From the NCBI GenBank assembly GCA_958413095.1, contig CATYUF010000037.1:1-18025 (forward strand): a stretch of 18,025 bases of DNA, read 5' to 3'. The notes under the pieces are model-generated. The model ran no database searches, was not told where the DNA came from, and was given only the letters and a program-made list of their open reading frames with translations. The DNA comes from an uncultured Clostridium sp. GTDB taxonomy: Bacteria > Bacillota > Clostridia > TANB77 > CAG-508. Position 1 is the stretch's first letter; each line of letters begins with the position of its first letter. The position numbers and the translations under genes were made by a program. Positions 1-7,857 of the stretch are shown here, one piece after another.

Positions 1-1
1 T

Positions 2-700
2 ATGAAAAAGATAGGATTTATAGGAGCGTATGATAAAACAGATTTGCTATTAAATCTAGCAAAGATATTAACAGTTATGGATAATAGAGTATTAATAATA
101 GATTCAAGTTTAATGCAAAAAGCAAAATATGTTGTACCTGTTATGAATCCTACTGTTACATATATAACAACATTTGAAGACTTTGATGTTGCAGTTGGAT
201 TTAATGGATTGAATCAGATAAAAAGATATTTAGGATATTCTGAAAGCGAAGATTTACCATATGATATTATATTGATAGATTCAGATACCGAAGAAAGTAT
301 AGAAAATTTTGAATTGATGTCAGCAGAAAAAAATTATTTTGTAACAGCTTTTGATTTATATTCATTAAAAAAGGGACTAGAAATATTAACTGGACTGAAA
401 GAACCTATGACATTATCAAAAGTATTATTCTCAAAAGATATGACAAAAGAAGAAGATGATTACTTGAACTTCTTATCATTGGGATATAAAGTTTTATGGA
501 ATGATTATAGAATATATTTTATATTAAATGACGAAGATACAAATACATTAATAGAAAATCAAAGAGCTTCAAAAATCAGATTTAGAAAACTATCTTCACA
601 ATATAAAGATAGTTTAATATATATAGTTCAAGAAATATTAAAAAACACAAGTGAAAGTAATATTAGAAAAGTTGTAAAAACAATAGAAAGAGGAGTATAA
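2..700 (+). CDS. TadZ/MinD-like protein with degenerate P-loop
   Basis: A 232-residue protein with the N-terminal layout of ParA/MinD-type ATPases: a beta strand (MKKIGFIG), a P-loop-like turn, a helix, then a VLIID strand at about residues 29-33. The Walker A is broken: residues 5-13 read GFIGAYDKT, so the glycine before the lysine is Asp11. The later strand YDIILIDSD (about residues 87-95) is the usual position of Walker B. In Tad pilus loci such proteins (TadZ/CpaE) place the machine in the cell and often have atypical Walker motifs. Here it heads a run leading into a TadA-like ATPase and a TadBC-like platform, which supports that reading. The ATG lies at the window edge, so its ribosome binding site and any longer start cannot be seen. 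The next gene begins 2 bases after the stop, so the two are translationally linked. The TadZ role is inference. Confidence 0.6.
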   Translation: MKKIGFIGAYDKTDLLLNLAKILTVMDNRVLIIDSSLMQKAKYVVPVMNPTVTYITTFEDFDVAVGFNGLNQIKRYLGYSESEDLPYDIILIDSDTEESIENFELMSAEKNYFVTAFDLYSLKKGLEILTGLKEPMTLSKVLFSKDMTKEEDDYLNFLSLGYKVLWNDYRIYFILNDEDTNTLIENQRASKIRFRKLSSQYKDSLIYIVQEILKNTSESNIRKVVKTIERGV

Positions 701-702
701 AT

Positions 703-1551
703 ATGTCGATTGTATCATTTTACAATAACAGTGTAGAACAAACAGGAAAAACTATGTCAATAGCAGCAATAGCTACATTTATGTCGATTGAACATAATTA
801 TAGAATTCTTATAATATCTACAACTAATAAAGAAGAAAACTTGAAAAGATGTTTTTGGGAAGAAAAGAAAAAAAGAAGAAATTTAGGAATATTTGGACCA
901 AATGCAAATCTTGAAGTACAAAATGGTGTAGAAGGTTTAACTAGAATAATAAGAAGTAATAAAATAACACCAGATATAATTACAAACTACACAAAAGTTG
1001 TATTTAAAGATAGACTAGAAGTTTTATTAGGAAGTAATCAAGCAGAATCAAATAGTCCGGAATTGCAAAATCTAGAACAATTATATCCAGAAATAATAAA
1101 ATCAGCAAACCAATACTATGACTTAGTATTTGTAGATTTAGACGAAAATGTAGATGAAGAAACAAAAAAAACAATATTGGAAATATCAGATGTAACAGTA
1201 GTTAATTTAAGTCAACGCTTAAGAAGTGTAAATAATTTTGCAGAAAATAGAGAAAACACAAAAAGTATTCAAGATAGAAAAAGGTTAATTTTAGTAGGTA
1301 GATATGATAAATATTCTAAATATAATTATAAAAATATAACAAGATATTTAGGAGAAAAAAACCAAGTATTAACAGTACCATATAATACTTTATTTATGGA
1401 AGCAGCTGAAGAAGCAGGAGTACCTGATTTATTTTTAAAATTTAGAAAATTAACAAATGCAGAAGACATTAATGGTTTTTTTATATCTGAAGTGAAAAGA
1501 GCATCTGAAAATATAATTTATAGATTACAAGATTTACAAATGAAATTGTAA
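703..1551 (+). CDS. Second TadZ/MinD-like P-loop protein
   Basis: A 282-residue protein, apparently a second ParA/MinD-superfamily member in tandem. The P-loop region at about residues 8-19 (NNSVEQTGKTMS) keeps G-K-T but not the first glycine or the signature lysine of the deviant Walker A. RILIIST follows at about residue 34 and YDLVFVDLDEN, a Walker B-like strand, sits near residue 140. It resembles the upstream gene in fold order, not in detailed sequence. The start is the ATG 2 bases after the upstream stop, with AGGAG just before it, inside the end of the upstream gene. Two adjacent TadZ/CpaE-like genes could form a heterodimer that positions the secretion machine or regulates its ATPase; this is inference. 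Stand-alone MinD is less likely, given the damaged motif and the neighbours. Confidence 0.6.
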   Translation: MSIVSFYNNSVEQTGKTMSIAAIATFMSIEHNYRILIISTTNKEENLKRCFWEEKKKRRNLGIFGPNANLEVQNGVEGLTRIIRSNKITPDIITNYTKVVFKDRLEVLLGSNQAESNSPELQNLEQLYPEIIKSANQYYDLVFVDLDENVDEETKKTILEISDVTVVNLSQRLRSVNNFAENRENTKSIQDRKRLILVGRYDKYSKYNYKNITRYLGEKNQVLTVPYNTLFMEAAEEAGVPDLFLKFRKLTNAEDINGFFISEVKRASENIIYRLQDLQMKL

Positions 1552-1568
1552 AAGAAAGGAGACCTTAA

Positions 1569-3521
1569 ATGACTATAACAAATATAATATTATCTCTAAT
1601 TGTATTACTAGGAACAATATTTGCTGTATATTATTTTTTGAAAAAGAAAAAAGAAGAAACAGTAGATGAAAAGATAAATATAGATGATAAAACATATACA
1701 TTAGATGCAATGAGAGATTTTGTGAAAAGAAGATTAGATGAAATAACAAAAGTCAATTTATATGATATAGGTCTTTCAGAAGAAGAATTAAAAAGAAGAA
1801 AAAATAAAAAATATGAGCTAAAAAAAGCATTAAAAGGGTGTACTTATGGTGATGTTAATGATAAAAAGTATGTTAAAGAATTAATATATGATTTATTAGC
1901 ACAAGAATATGGAGTTGATGAAACAAATATATCTAAAGCAATACCATTTGATATTCCATCACTTCTAACAGCTAGAGATAAATTTGATATCTTAATATAT
2001 GTGTATAAAAAAGAATTTGGATATGAAGCTTTAACTGAAATGATAAAAAAATACAATCTAGCAGAATTAAAATATATTGAAGGAGAAACAAAACCTTCAT
2101 ATGTAATTACGGAACAAGAAATTGAAGATATATATGAAAATGAAAAGATAACACTGACATTTGCTGATAAATTAGCAATAGTAGTGCAAAGAATTTATCA
2201 ACATTATAAAGGATATAGCTCAATCGATGAAGTAAGAGATATGAATATAGATGGAGTTTCTGGAGGTGTATCAGGCTTGCCAGAAAGTTTTTTAAGCCAA
2301 GTAGCACAAACAGATGGAGATTATCTAAACCAAGTAGCAGAACATAAAGTACCAAGAGCTTGTGATAGTATTTGGATATTTTTCCAAGGTAAATCTATAA
2401 GATTAGCTTTCTTATCATTTGAAACAGAAGCAGAATTAAAGAGAGTATGTCAAAATATATATAAATACAATAATCCAGGACAATTATCAGACACAAATGG
2501 ATATAAAATCAATGAAATGAAAGATGGTTCTCGTGTTGTTGTAGTTAGACCAAGTTTCTCAGAAACATGGGCATTTTTTGTAAGAAAATTCGACGTTAAG
2601 CGTGCAACACTAGAACAATTAGTGAGAGATCCAGGAAAAGAAGATGCAATACAATTATTAAAATTCTTAGTAAAAGGTGCAAGAATTACATCAATAACAG
2701 GAGAGCAAGGTTCTGGTAAAACAACATTATTAATGGGAATGATAGAAAATATATATGAAACAATGAACATAAGGGTTCAAGAAACAGCATTCGAGTTACA
2801 TTTAAGAAAAATATATCCAACAAGAAACATTTTATCTTTCCGTGAAACAGATACAATTTCAGGACAAGAAGGGTTGGACGTGCAAAAGAAAACTGACGGT
2901 TCTGTAAACATCATCGGAGAGGTTGCAACAGACCCCGTAGCATCTTGGATGATTCAAGCAGCCCAAGTAGCATCTAAGTTTACATTATTTACTCACCATG
3001 CTAAAACATTTCCAAACTTAGTAACAGCACTAAGAAACTCAATGTTAAGAACAGGAGTGTTTACAGACGAAAAAACAGCAGAAGAACAAGTTGTTCAAGT
3101 TTTAAACTTTGATATTCACCAAGTAAAAGACTTTAGAGGAAAAAGATATATAGAAAGAATTACAGAATGTATACCAGTAGAAGATAAAAATGAATATACA
3201 TTTGACCATAGAAAAGAAAAAACATTAGAAGGAAAATTTGATAAATTTTTTGACAATGCAACACATTTCTTTACAAAAACAACAGATAAACAATTATATA
3301 CATATAGAAATATAATGGAATATATAGATGGAGAATATGTAATAACAAACCCAATAACAGATGAAAATATAAAAGAAATGAGAAATAATATGGATGAAAC
3401 AGATGTAGAAGCATTTGACAAATTCATAGAAAAACATTGGGCAAAAAAAGCAAAAGCAACAGTAGCAGTAAATAGTGAAGTAGAAAAACCAAAAAGAGGA
3501 AGAAAACCAAAACAAGTATAG
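1569..3521 (+). CDS. TadA/CpaF-like type II/IV secretion ATPase, membrane-anchored
   Basis: A 650-residue protein with a C-terminal secretion ATPase domain of the PilT/VirB11/CpaF family, the hexameric motor that powers pilus assembly. Visible motifs are a perfect Walker A at residues 378-386 (GEQGSGKTT), an FRET box after it (about 420-425), a Walker B-like strand NIIGEV at 447-452 with Glu451, and a His box THHAKT at 475-480. Family members usually have an Asp early in Walker B and a T-x-HA His box; the Asp seems missing here. Two features are unusual for CpaF/TadA, which is normally soluble: a hydrophobic N-terminal helix at about residues 4-24 followed by KKKK, and a long C-terminal extension (about residues 520-650) ending in a basic RGRKPK tail. 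The start has AAAGGAG upstream at good spacing. It lies 17 bases after the second TadZ-like gene and before the TadBC-like gene, as in Tad loci. Confidence 0.85.
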   Translation: MTITNIILSLIVLLGTIFAVYYFLKKKKEETVDEKINIDDKTYTLDAMRDFVKRRLDEITKVNLYDIGLSEEELKRRKNKKYELKKALKGCTYGDVNDKKYVKELIYDLLAQEYGVDETNISKAIPFDIPSLLTARDKFDILIYVYKKEFGYEALTEMIKKYNLAELKYIEGETKPSYVITEQEIEDIYENEKITLTFADKLAIVVQRIYQHYKGYSSIDEVRDMNIDGVSGGVSGLPESFLSQVAQTDGDYLNQVAEHKVPRACDSIWIFFQGKSIRLAFLSFETEAELKRVCQNIYKYNNPGQLSDTNGYKINEMKDGSRVVVVRPSFSETWAFFVRKFDVKRATLEQLVRDPGKEDAIQLLKFLVKGARITSITGEQGSGKTTLLMGMIENIYETMNIRVQETAFELHLRKIYPTRNILSFRETDTISGQEGLDVQKKTDGSVNIIGEVATDPVASWMIQAAQVASKFTLFTHHAKTFPNLVTALRNSMLRTGVFTDEKTAEEQVVQVLNFDIHQVKDFRGKRYIERITECIPVEDKNEYTFDHRKEKTLEGKFDKFFDNATHFFTKTTDKQLYTYRNIMEYIDGEYVITNPITDENIKEMRNNMDETDVEAFDKFIEKHWAKKAKATVAVNSEVEKPKRGRKPKQV

Positions 3522-3556
3522 TAGCGTATAAAGTGTAAGAGGAGGTGCAATAGTAA

Positions 3557-5635
3557 GTGTCTAATCAAATAATATTTTACATAATGGGTGGAGCAGCAGG
3601 TTTATTAGTAATAATGCTCATTGCATATTTTATATTAGCAAAGAAAATGCAAAAATCAGAATATAGACAAATAAAAAGACTGCAACAGGGAACGAAGGAA
3701 AAATCATTTTCTTCAGAAGTACTTTTTCAAAAACTATATATAATGTATGTAAGAATTCCATTCTTAAAAAGATATATACTAAAATTACGTAGAAGATTAG
3801 AGATTATAAATATTGATGATGAATATAGTACAAGAAGAGACTCAGCAAAAATTTTAACTAAAGCACTTGCCTTAATTATACCAATAGTAGTTGTAACAAT
3901 ATTTTTAACAAAAAGTAATTATCTAGTAATGTCAATATTACTTATATTTGAATTATTTATGATAGATACATTAATAGATGGTTCAGTAGACAAAAAAGAC
4001 TCAATGCTATTAAAAGAACAGTTAGATTTTTTCTCAGAAATAAGACATGCATACCATGAGTTTAACATGGTAGAAGAAGCAATATATCAAGTATCACAAG
4101 ATGACGAAATGGATGTATCAAGACAGGGAGAAAAAATCTATGAAATATTAATTTCTGATGATCCAGAAATGGAATTAGAAAAATATTATGATATAGCACC
4201 AAATATATTTTTAAAAGAATTTGCAGGAGTATCATATTTAACAAAAGAATTTGGGGATAGAAAAATAGATGGTGCATCATTATATTTAAAAAATATAAAC
4301 AACATATCAAAAGAAATGCAATTAGAAATTTTAAAAAGAGATAAATTAAATTATGTATTTCAAAGTTTATCGTTAATTTCTATAACACCAATACTATTGT
4401 TAGAACCATTAAAAAACTGGTCAATATCTAATTTCACCTTTACAGGAAGTTGGTACAATGGAAAGCCAGGAATGATAGTTCAAATACTAATATTAATATT
4501 AACATTTATATCTTATACATTAGTAAGAAGACTAAAGGATAATGGTTCAACTGGAATAAATACTAAAAATACAGAAAATCCATGGCAAGCAAAATTATAT
4601 AAAAATAAATTGATTAAAAAGTTTGTAAACTTATTTATACCAAAAGAAGGAACAAAAGAATATAGAAAAGTACAGAAACAATTAAAAGATGCTGCCTCAC
4701 ATTTAAAAATGGAGTGGCTATACATAAATAGAATAACTTTAGCAATTACAACATGTCTTGTATCAATAGTAGTATTTACATATTTGCATAAATTAGCTAT
4801 AAATTACATATATACAGAACCGACTACGAGCTATAATTTGATGGGAAAGCTAGACGAAAAAGACCAGGCTAAAGCTATGGAAATAACAGAGCAAGATAAT
4901 ATAATACTAAATATGTTTAGAGGAAAATTAGATACGACAGAAAAACAAATTGAAATAGAAGTAAAAAGGCAAAAATTTTATGAAAAAGCAGAAGACGAAG
5001 AAATAGCCAAAGCAGTAGAAAGAATTTATGACAAATTACAGATTATAAATAGTGAATATTTAAAATGGTTTGAAATCTTATTATCATTTGTATTTGCAAT
5101 AATAGGATATATGGCACCAATGGCATTACTTATGTTCCAAATAAAAATGAGGCAAATAGAAATGGAAGACGAAGTAATGCAATTCCAAACAATAATTTTA
5201 ATGTTAATGCGAATTGAAAGGGTAAATGTTGAAATTATATTAGAATGGTTAGAAAGATATGCAAACATTTTTAAAGAACCAATTTCAAAATGTGTAAACA
5301 ACTATGAAGCAGGAGCATGGGAAGCATTAGAAGAAATGAAAGAAGAAGTAAGTTATATGCCACTTATAAGAATTATAGAAAGCTTGCAAGCGGCAGTAGA
5401 AAAAATTCCTATTAAAGATGCATTTGACGAATTAGATTCTGAAAGAGACTACTATCAAGAAAAGAGAAAAGAATCAAATGACAGATTAATAAAAAGAAAA
5501 GGAATGATAGGAAAGGCAATAGGATTTGCACCAATGGTATGTATGTTTGTTGGATATTTAATTGTACCATTAGTATTTATAGGATTAACAAGTATGTCAG
5601 ATACAATGTCAGCAATGATGTCACAAACAATGTAA
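3557..5635 (+). CDS. TadB-TadC-like fused type II secretion F-domain platform protein
   Basis: A 692-residue inner-membrane protein with about eight predicted helices (near residues 5-28, 102-117, 122-140, 270-286, 306-324, 392-411, 507-528 and 655-677). The arrangement repeats. Each half has a basic or amphipathic segment leading into a membrane helix (at about 75-117 and 375-411), then a cytoplasmic helical T2SF-type domain. The second T2SF domain (about 540-655) has the typical pattern of helices ending in ERDYYQEKRKESNDRLIKRKG before the last membrane helix. TadB and TadC are normally two proteins of about 300 residues, so this looks like both joined in one chain. Its role would be the membrane platform coupling the ATPase to pilin extraction. 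The start is GTG with a strong AGGAGGTG ribosome binding site about 11 bases upstream; this matches the position and no nearer ATG is available. Confidence 0.8.
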   Translation: MSNQIIFYIMGGAAGLLVIMLIAYFILAKKMQKSEYRQIKRLQQGTKEKSFSSEVLFQKLYIMYVRIPFLKRYILKLRRRLEIINIDDEYSTRRDSAKILTKALALIIPIVVVTIFLTKSNYLVMSILLIFELFMIDTLIDGSVDKKDSMLLKEQLDFFSEIRHAYHEFNMVEEAIYQVSQDDEMDVSRQGEKIYEILISDDPEMELEKYYDIAPNIFLKEFAGVSYLTKEFGDRKIDGASLYLKNINNISKEMQLEILKRDKLNYVFQSLSLISITPILLLEPLKNWSISNFTFTGSWYNGKPGMIVQILILILTFISYTLVRRLKDNGSTGINTKNTENPWQAKLYKNKLIKKFVNLFIPKEGTKEYRKVQKQLKDAASHLKMEWLYINRITLAITTCLVSIVVFTYLHKLAINYIYTEPTTSYNLMGKLDEKDQAKAMEITEQDNIILNMFRGKLDTTEKQIEIEVKRQKFYEKAEDEEIAKAVERIYDKLQIINSEYLKWFEILLSFVFAIIGYMAPMALLMFQIKMRQIEMEDEVMQFQTIILMLMRIERVNVEIILEWLERYANIFKEPISKCVNNYEAGAWEALEEMKEEVSYMPLIRIIESLQAAVEKIPIKDAFDELDSERDYYQEKRKESNDRLIKRKGMIGKAIGFAPMVCMFVGYLIVPLVFIGLTSMSDTMSAMMSQTM

Positions 5636-5650
5636 AGGAGAGAAAGTTTA

Positions 5651-6364
5651 ATGGAGAATGCATCAAAAGCATTAATAATGGCAGGTAGTGTATTATTAGC
5701 ACTAATAGTAATTGGTGCATTCATATTAATGTTCAGTAATCTGAATGATTATCAAGAGAAAAATGATACAGCAATAGAACAACAACAAATTGTAGAATTT
5801 AATAATCAATTTTCAACATATGATAGAACTGGCTTAAGAGGTACTGATATGCTATCCATAATGAATAGAATAATAGATTATAATTCAAGAAAAACAACAG
5901 AAGATATAGGTTTTCAAAAAATGAAAATAACTATAAAAGGAATAGATAGAAACATATTACAATCTTTAAGATATGAAACTTCAGGAAGTAATTTATTAAT
6001 AAAGAAAAATACTTACACACAAGATGATTTATCAGAGATTGTGGCAAAACCTCAGGAATTAGAGCGTAAATATCAAAAAAAATATATTACACAATTAGTA
6101 AGTAACATTTCAAACTTTATGGATATTTATAATAGTAGTTTATCTATAAATCAAAAAATACAGGAAGTAAATGAAAAAAAATGGTTACCTAAAAGTGTAA
6201 CAACATATGGAAATTTAGATAGTATAAAAAATGACATTTTAATATATTATGAATATTCACAATTTAAAAGAACATATTTTGATTCTACAGGAGAAACTAA
6301 ATATGATAAAAATACAGGTAGAATTACAGAACTGAATTTTAAATGTGTAGGAATAGGAGAATAA
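5651..6364 (+). CDS. Pilin-like protein 1 (MENASKAL family)
   Basis: A 237-residue protein with one N-terminal membrane helix (about residues 7-29) that begins directly after MENASKAL, with no positively charged leader. The ectodomain starts with FNNQFSTY at residues 50-57 and continues through a Gly and a short helix to Asn78. The same pattern is found at the same place in the other small proteins of this cluster. The C-terminus ends in a predicted strand-turn-strand (DKNTGRITELNFKC), also echoed in the next gene. It is the longest of the MENASKAL proteins apart from an insertion in the middle, so it could be a minor subunit. It has an AGGAGAG site and follows the TadBC gene by 15 bases. I infer a pilin or pseudopilin role from the topology and location; no known family name is recognised. 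Confidence 0.65.
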   Translation: MENASKALIMAGSVLLALIVIGAFILMFSNLNDYQEKNDTAIEQQQIVEFNNQFSTYDRTGLRGTDMLSIMNRIIDYNSRKTTEDIGFQKMKITIKGIDRNILQSLRYETSGSNLLIKKNTYTQDDLSEIVAKPQELERKYQKKYITQLVSNISNFMDIYNSSLSINQKIQEVNEKKWLPKSVTTYGNLDSIKNDILIYYEYSQFKRTYFDSTGETKYDKNTGRITELNFKCVGIGE

Positions 6365-6365
6365 T

Positions 6366-6857
6366 ATGGAAAATGCATCAAAAGCATTATTAATGGCAGC
6401 AGGAGTATTAATTGGGGTACTAATATTATCATTAGCAGTGTTTTTATTTGCAAGTTTTGGAGGAACATCAGCTAGGATACATGACACAGTACAAAAGAAC
6501 CAATTAGCTAAATTTAATACACAATTCACTAATTATGAAACAAAAGAAAGTGTAACAATTTATGATATTGTTTCAGTAGCTAATTTAGCAACTGAAAATA
6601 ATAGAGAAAATCAATTACAAAAGAAAAGCGCACCAACTAATGGAGTAGACAATTATATAACAGTAAGATTAAAAGGAAGATGCATAGAAGGTGGAGAAAA
6701 TACAGATGTAAAACAGCTAGAAAAAGAATATAATCAAAAAATAGTAGAAGATATAAATACACAAACTAATGGAGAATTAAGAAAATATAAAGCAAAAGCA
6801 TATGTTAGTGAAGAAACAGGAAGAGTTTACTTAATAGATTTTAGTGAAAAGGGATAA
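6366..6857 (+). CDS. Pilin-like protein 2 (MENASKAL family)
   Basis: A 163-residue paralogue of the preceding gene, starting 1 base after its stop codon; the ribosome binding site (AGGAGA) lies inside the end of that gene. MENASKALLMAAG leads straight into a membrane helix (about residues 8-30). FNTQFTNY is at residues 50-57, exactly the position seen in the preceding protein, followed by a V-x-S-V-x-N helix ending at Asn78-Asn79. The C-terminal strand-turn-strand (SEETGRVYLIDF) also matches the preceding protein. Tight spacing suggests the two are made together. A filament subunit or pseudopilin is the likely role, based on single-pass topology and linkage to the TadA/TadBC genes. Confidence 0.65.
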   Translation: MENASKALLMAAGVLIGVLILSLAVFLFASFGGTSARIHDTVQKNQLAKFNTQFTNYETKESVTIYDIVSVANLATENNRENQLQKKSAPTNGVDNYITVRLKGRCIEGGENTDVKQLEKEYNQKIVEDINTQTNGELRKYKAKAYVSEETGRVYLIDFSEKG

Positions 6858-6897
6858 ATTTATTATCATATATAAAATACTGTAGATAGGTGAAAAA

Positions 6898-7329
6898 ATG
6901 AAAAAGTTTATAATTTTTTTAGTAGTTATTTTAATAATAATTGCAACAATATCGTACATTTACTTAAACTATAAAGTGAGTTATGATATAGCCAAAAAAG
7001 AAAACTATCAGTTTGAAAGTTATTATAATCAAGAAATATTTGGACCAGATGTTGCAACAGTTATAAATAAAGCAGTTGATAAAAATTCAACTAATAATAT
7101 ATCAAAAGATAACAAAGGAAATTTTATAGAAAATGATACAAACTCAATAAAAATTGATATAAAATTTTTAGATGATGACAAAACACATAAAATGGAAGAA
7201 ATATTTAATAATGGAATAGGGACATTTATGCAATATTATAGCCAAATAAAATTCAAATGTACCAAGATTGAATATCATGGAACTACTAAAAAAGTTAGAT
7301 ATATGTTATTTGAACAAATAACAAAATAA
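6898..7329 (+). CDS. Small membrane-anchored pilin-like protein lacking the MENA start
   Basis: A 143-residue protein with a conventional basic start (MKKFI) and a membrane helix at about residues 4-24. It does not begin with MENASKAL, but residues 37-63 hold a Phe, a Tyr-Tyr pair, a Gly-Pro-Asp-Val turn and a helix ending in Asn63. This lines up with the FNxQFxxY...G...V...N pattern of the neighbouring pilin-like proteins. The C-terminus again ends in strand-turn-strand (YHGTTKKVRYMLFEQI). I therefore see it as a divergent member of the same family, perhaps a minor or accessory subunit. The ribosome binding site is a modest AGGTGA, and a 40-base gap separates it from the upstream gene. Confidence 0.55.
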   Translation: MKKFIIFLVVILIIIATISYIYLNYKVSYDIAKKENYQFESYYNQEIFGPDVATVINKAVDKNSTNNISKDNKGNFIENDTNSIKIDIKFLDDDKTHKMEEIFNNGIGTFMQYYSQIKFKCTKIEYHGTTKKVRYMLFEQITK

Positions 7330-7344
7330 TTAAGTTATTTAAGT

Positions 7345-7362
7345 TACTAAATAAGTTTAGTA
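7345..7362 (+). promoter_or_regulatory. Small AT-only hairpin before the putative major pilin gene
   Basis: A perfect 7-bp inverted repeat (TACTAAA / TTTAGTA) around a TAAG loop sits in the 78-base gap between the MENA-less protein and the next pilin-like gene, and TTTTAAAA follows it. It could act as a weak attenuator or an mRNA-processing or stability element that lets the downstream gene be expressed at a different level. The stem has few G-C pairs, so a true terminator is doubtful. Confidence 0.3.
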
Positions 7363-7407
7363 TTTTAAAATATAAAAACAAAAGTAAAAACTAAGGAGGA
7401 ATTTTTT

Positions 7408-7830
7408 ATGGAAAACGCATCAAAAGCATTGATTATTGCAGGAGCAATATTATTAGCAATACTAATCATAACATTAGGAATTGTAATTTATCAGCAAGCA
7501 TCAGGAGTAATAAATAATAGCTCAATGAGTCAAGTTGAAGTAACACAATTTAATACACAATTTACACAATACCAAGGAAAACAAAGAGGTTCGGTTGTAA
7601 AATCTTTATATCAAACAGTGTTAGCAAATAATGTATCACAAGATAGTGATGATAGAAAAGTTCAAATTGTTTGCTCAATAACAGGAAATTTAGAAAAAAG
7701 TGCTACATCATTACCAGCAAATATGTCAAAAATTGCAACAGGTTCATCATATAATATTGACATAGCTTATGGTTCAGGAAAAGGAAATGCAGGTTTAGTT
7801 GAAGTAATTACAATTACACAAGCAAAATAA
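7408..7830 (+). CDS. Pilin-like protein 3 (MENASKAL family), candidate major subunit
   Basis: A 140-residue protein: MENASKALIIAG, a membrane helix at about residues 8-28, FNTQFTQY at residues 48-55, GSVVKSL, and Asn-Asn at 74-75. This is the same order as in the upstream paralogues. The remainder is a Ser/Thr/Gly-rich ectodomain with no Cys pair (one Cys only). Three points suggest it is the abundant subunit: it is the smallest full family member, it has the best ribosome binding site of the paralogues (AAGGAGG, 9 bases from ATG), and it sits after its own 78-base untranslated gap with a hairpin. The major-subunit role is inference from expression signals and size. Confidence 0.6.
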   Translation: MENASKALIIAGAILLAILIITLGIVIYQQASGVINNSSMSQVEVTQFNTQFTQYQGKQRGSVVKSLYQTVLANNVSQDSDDRKVQIVCSITGNLEKSATSLPANMSKIATGSSYNIDIAYGSGKGNAGLVEVITITQAK

Positions 7831-7857
7831 AAATTTATAAAGAAAGGATGATATATT

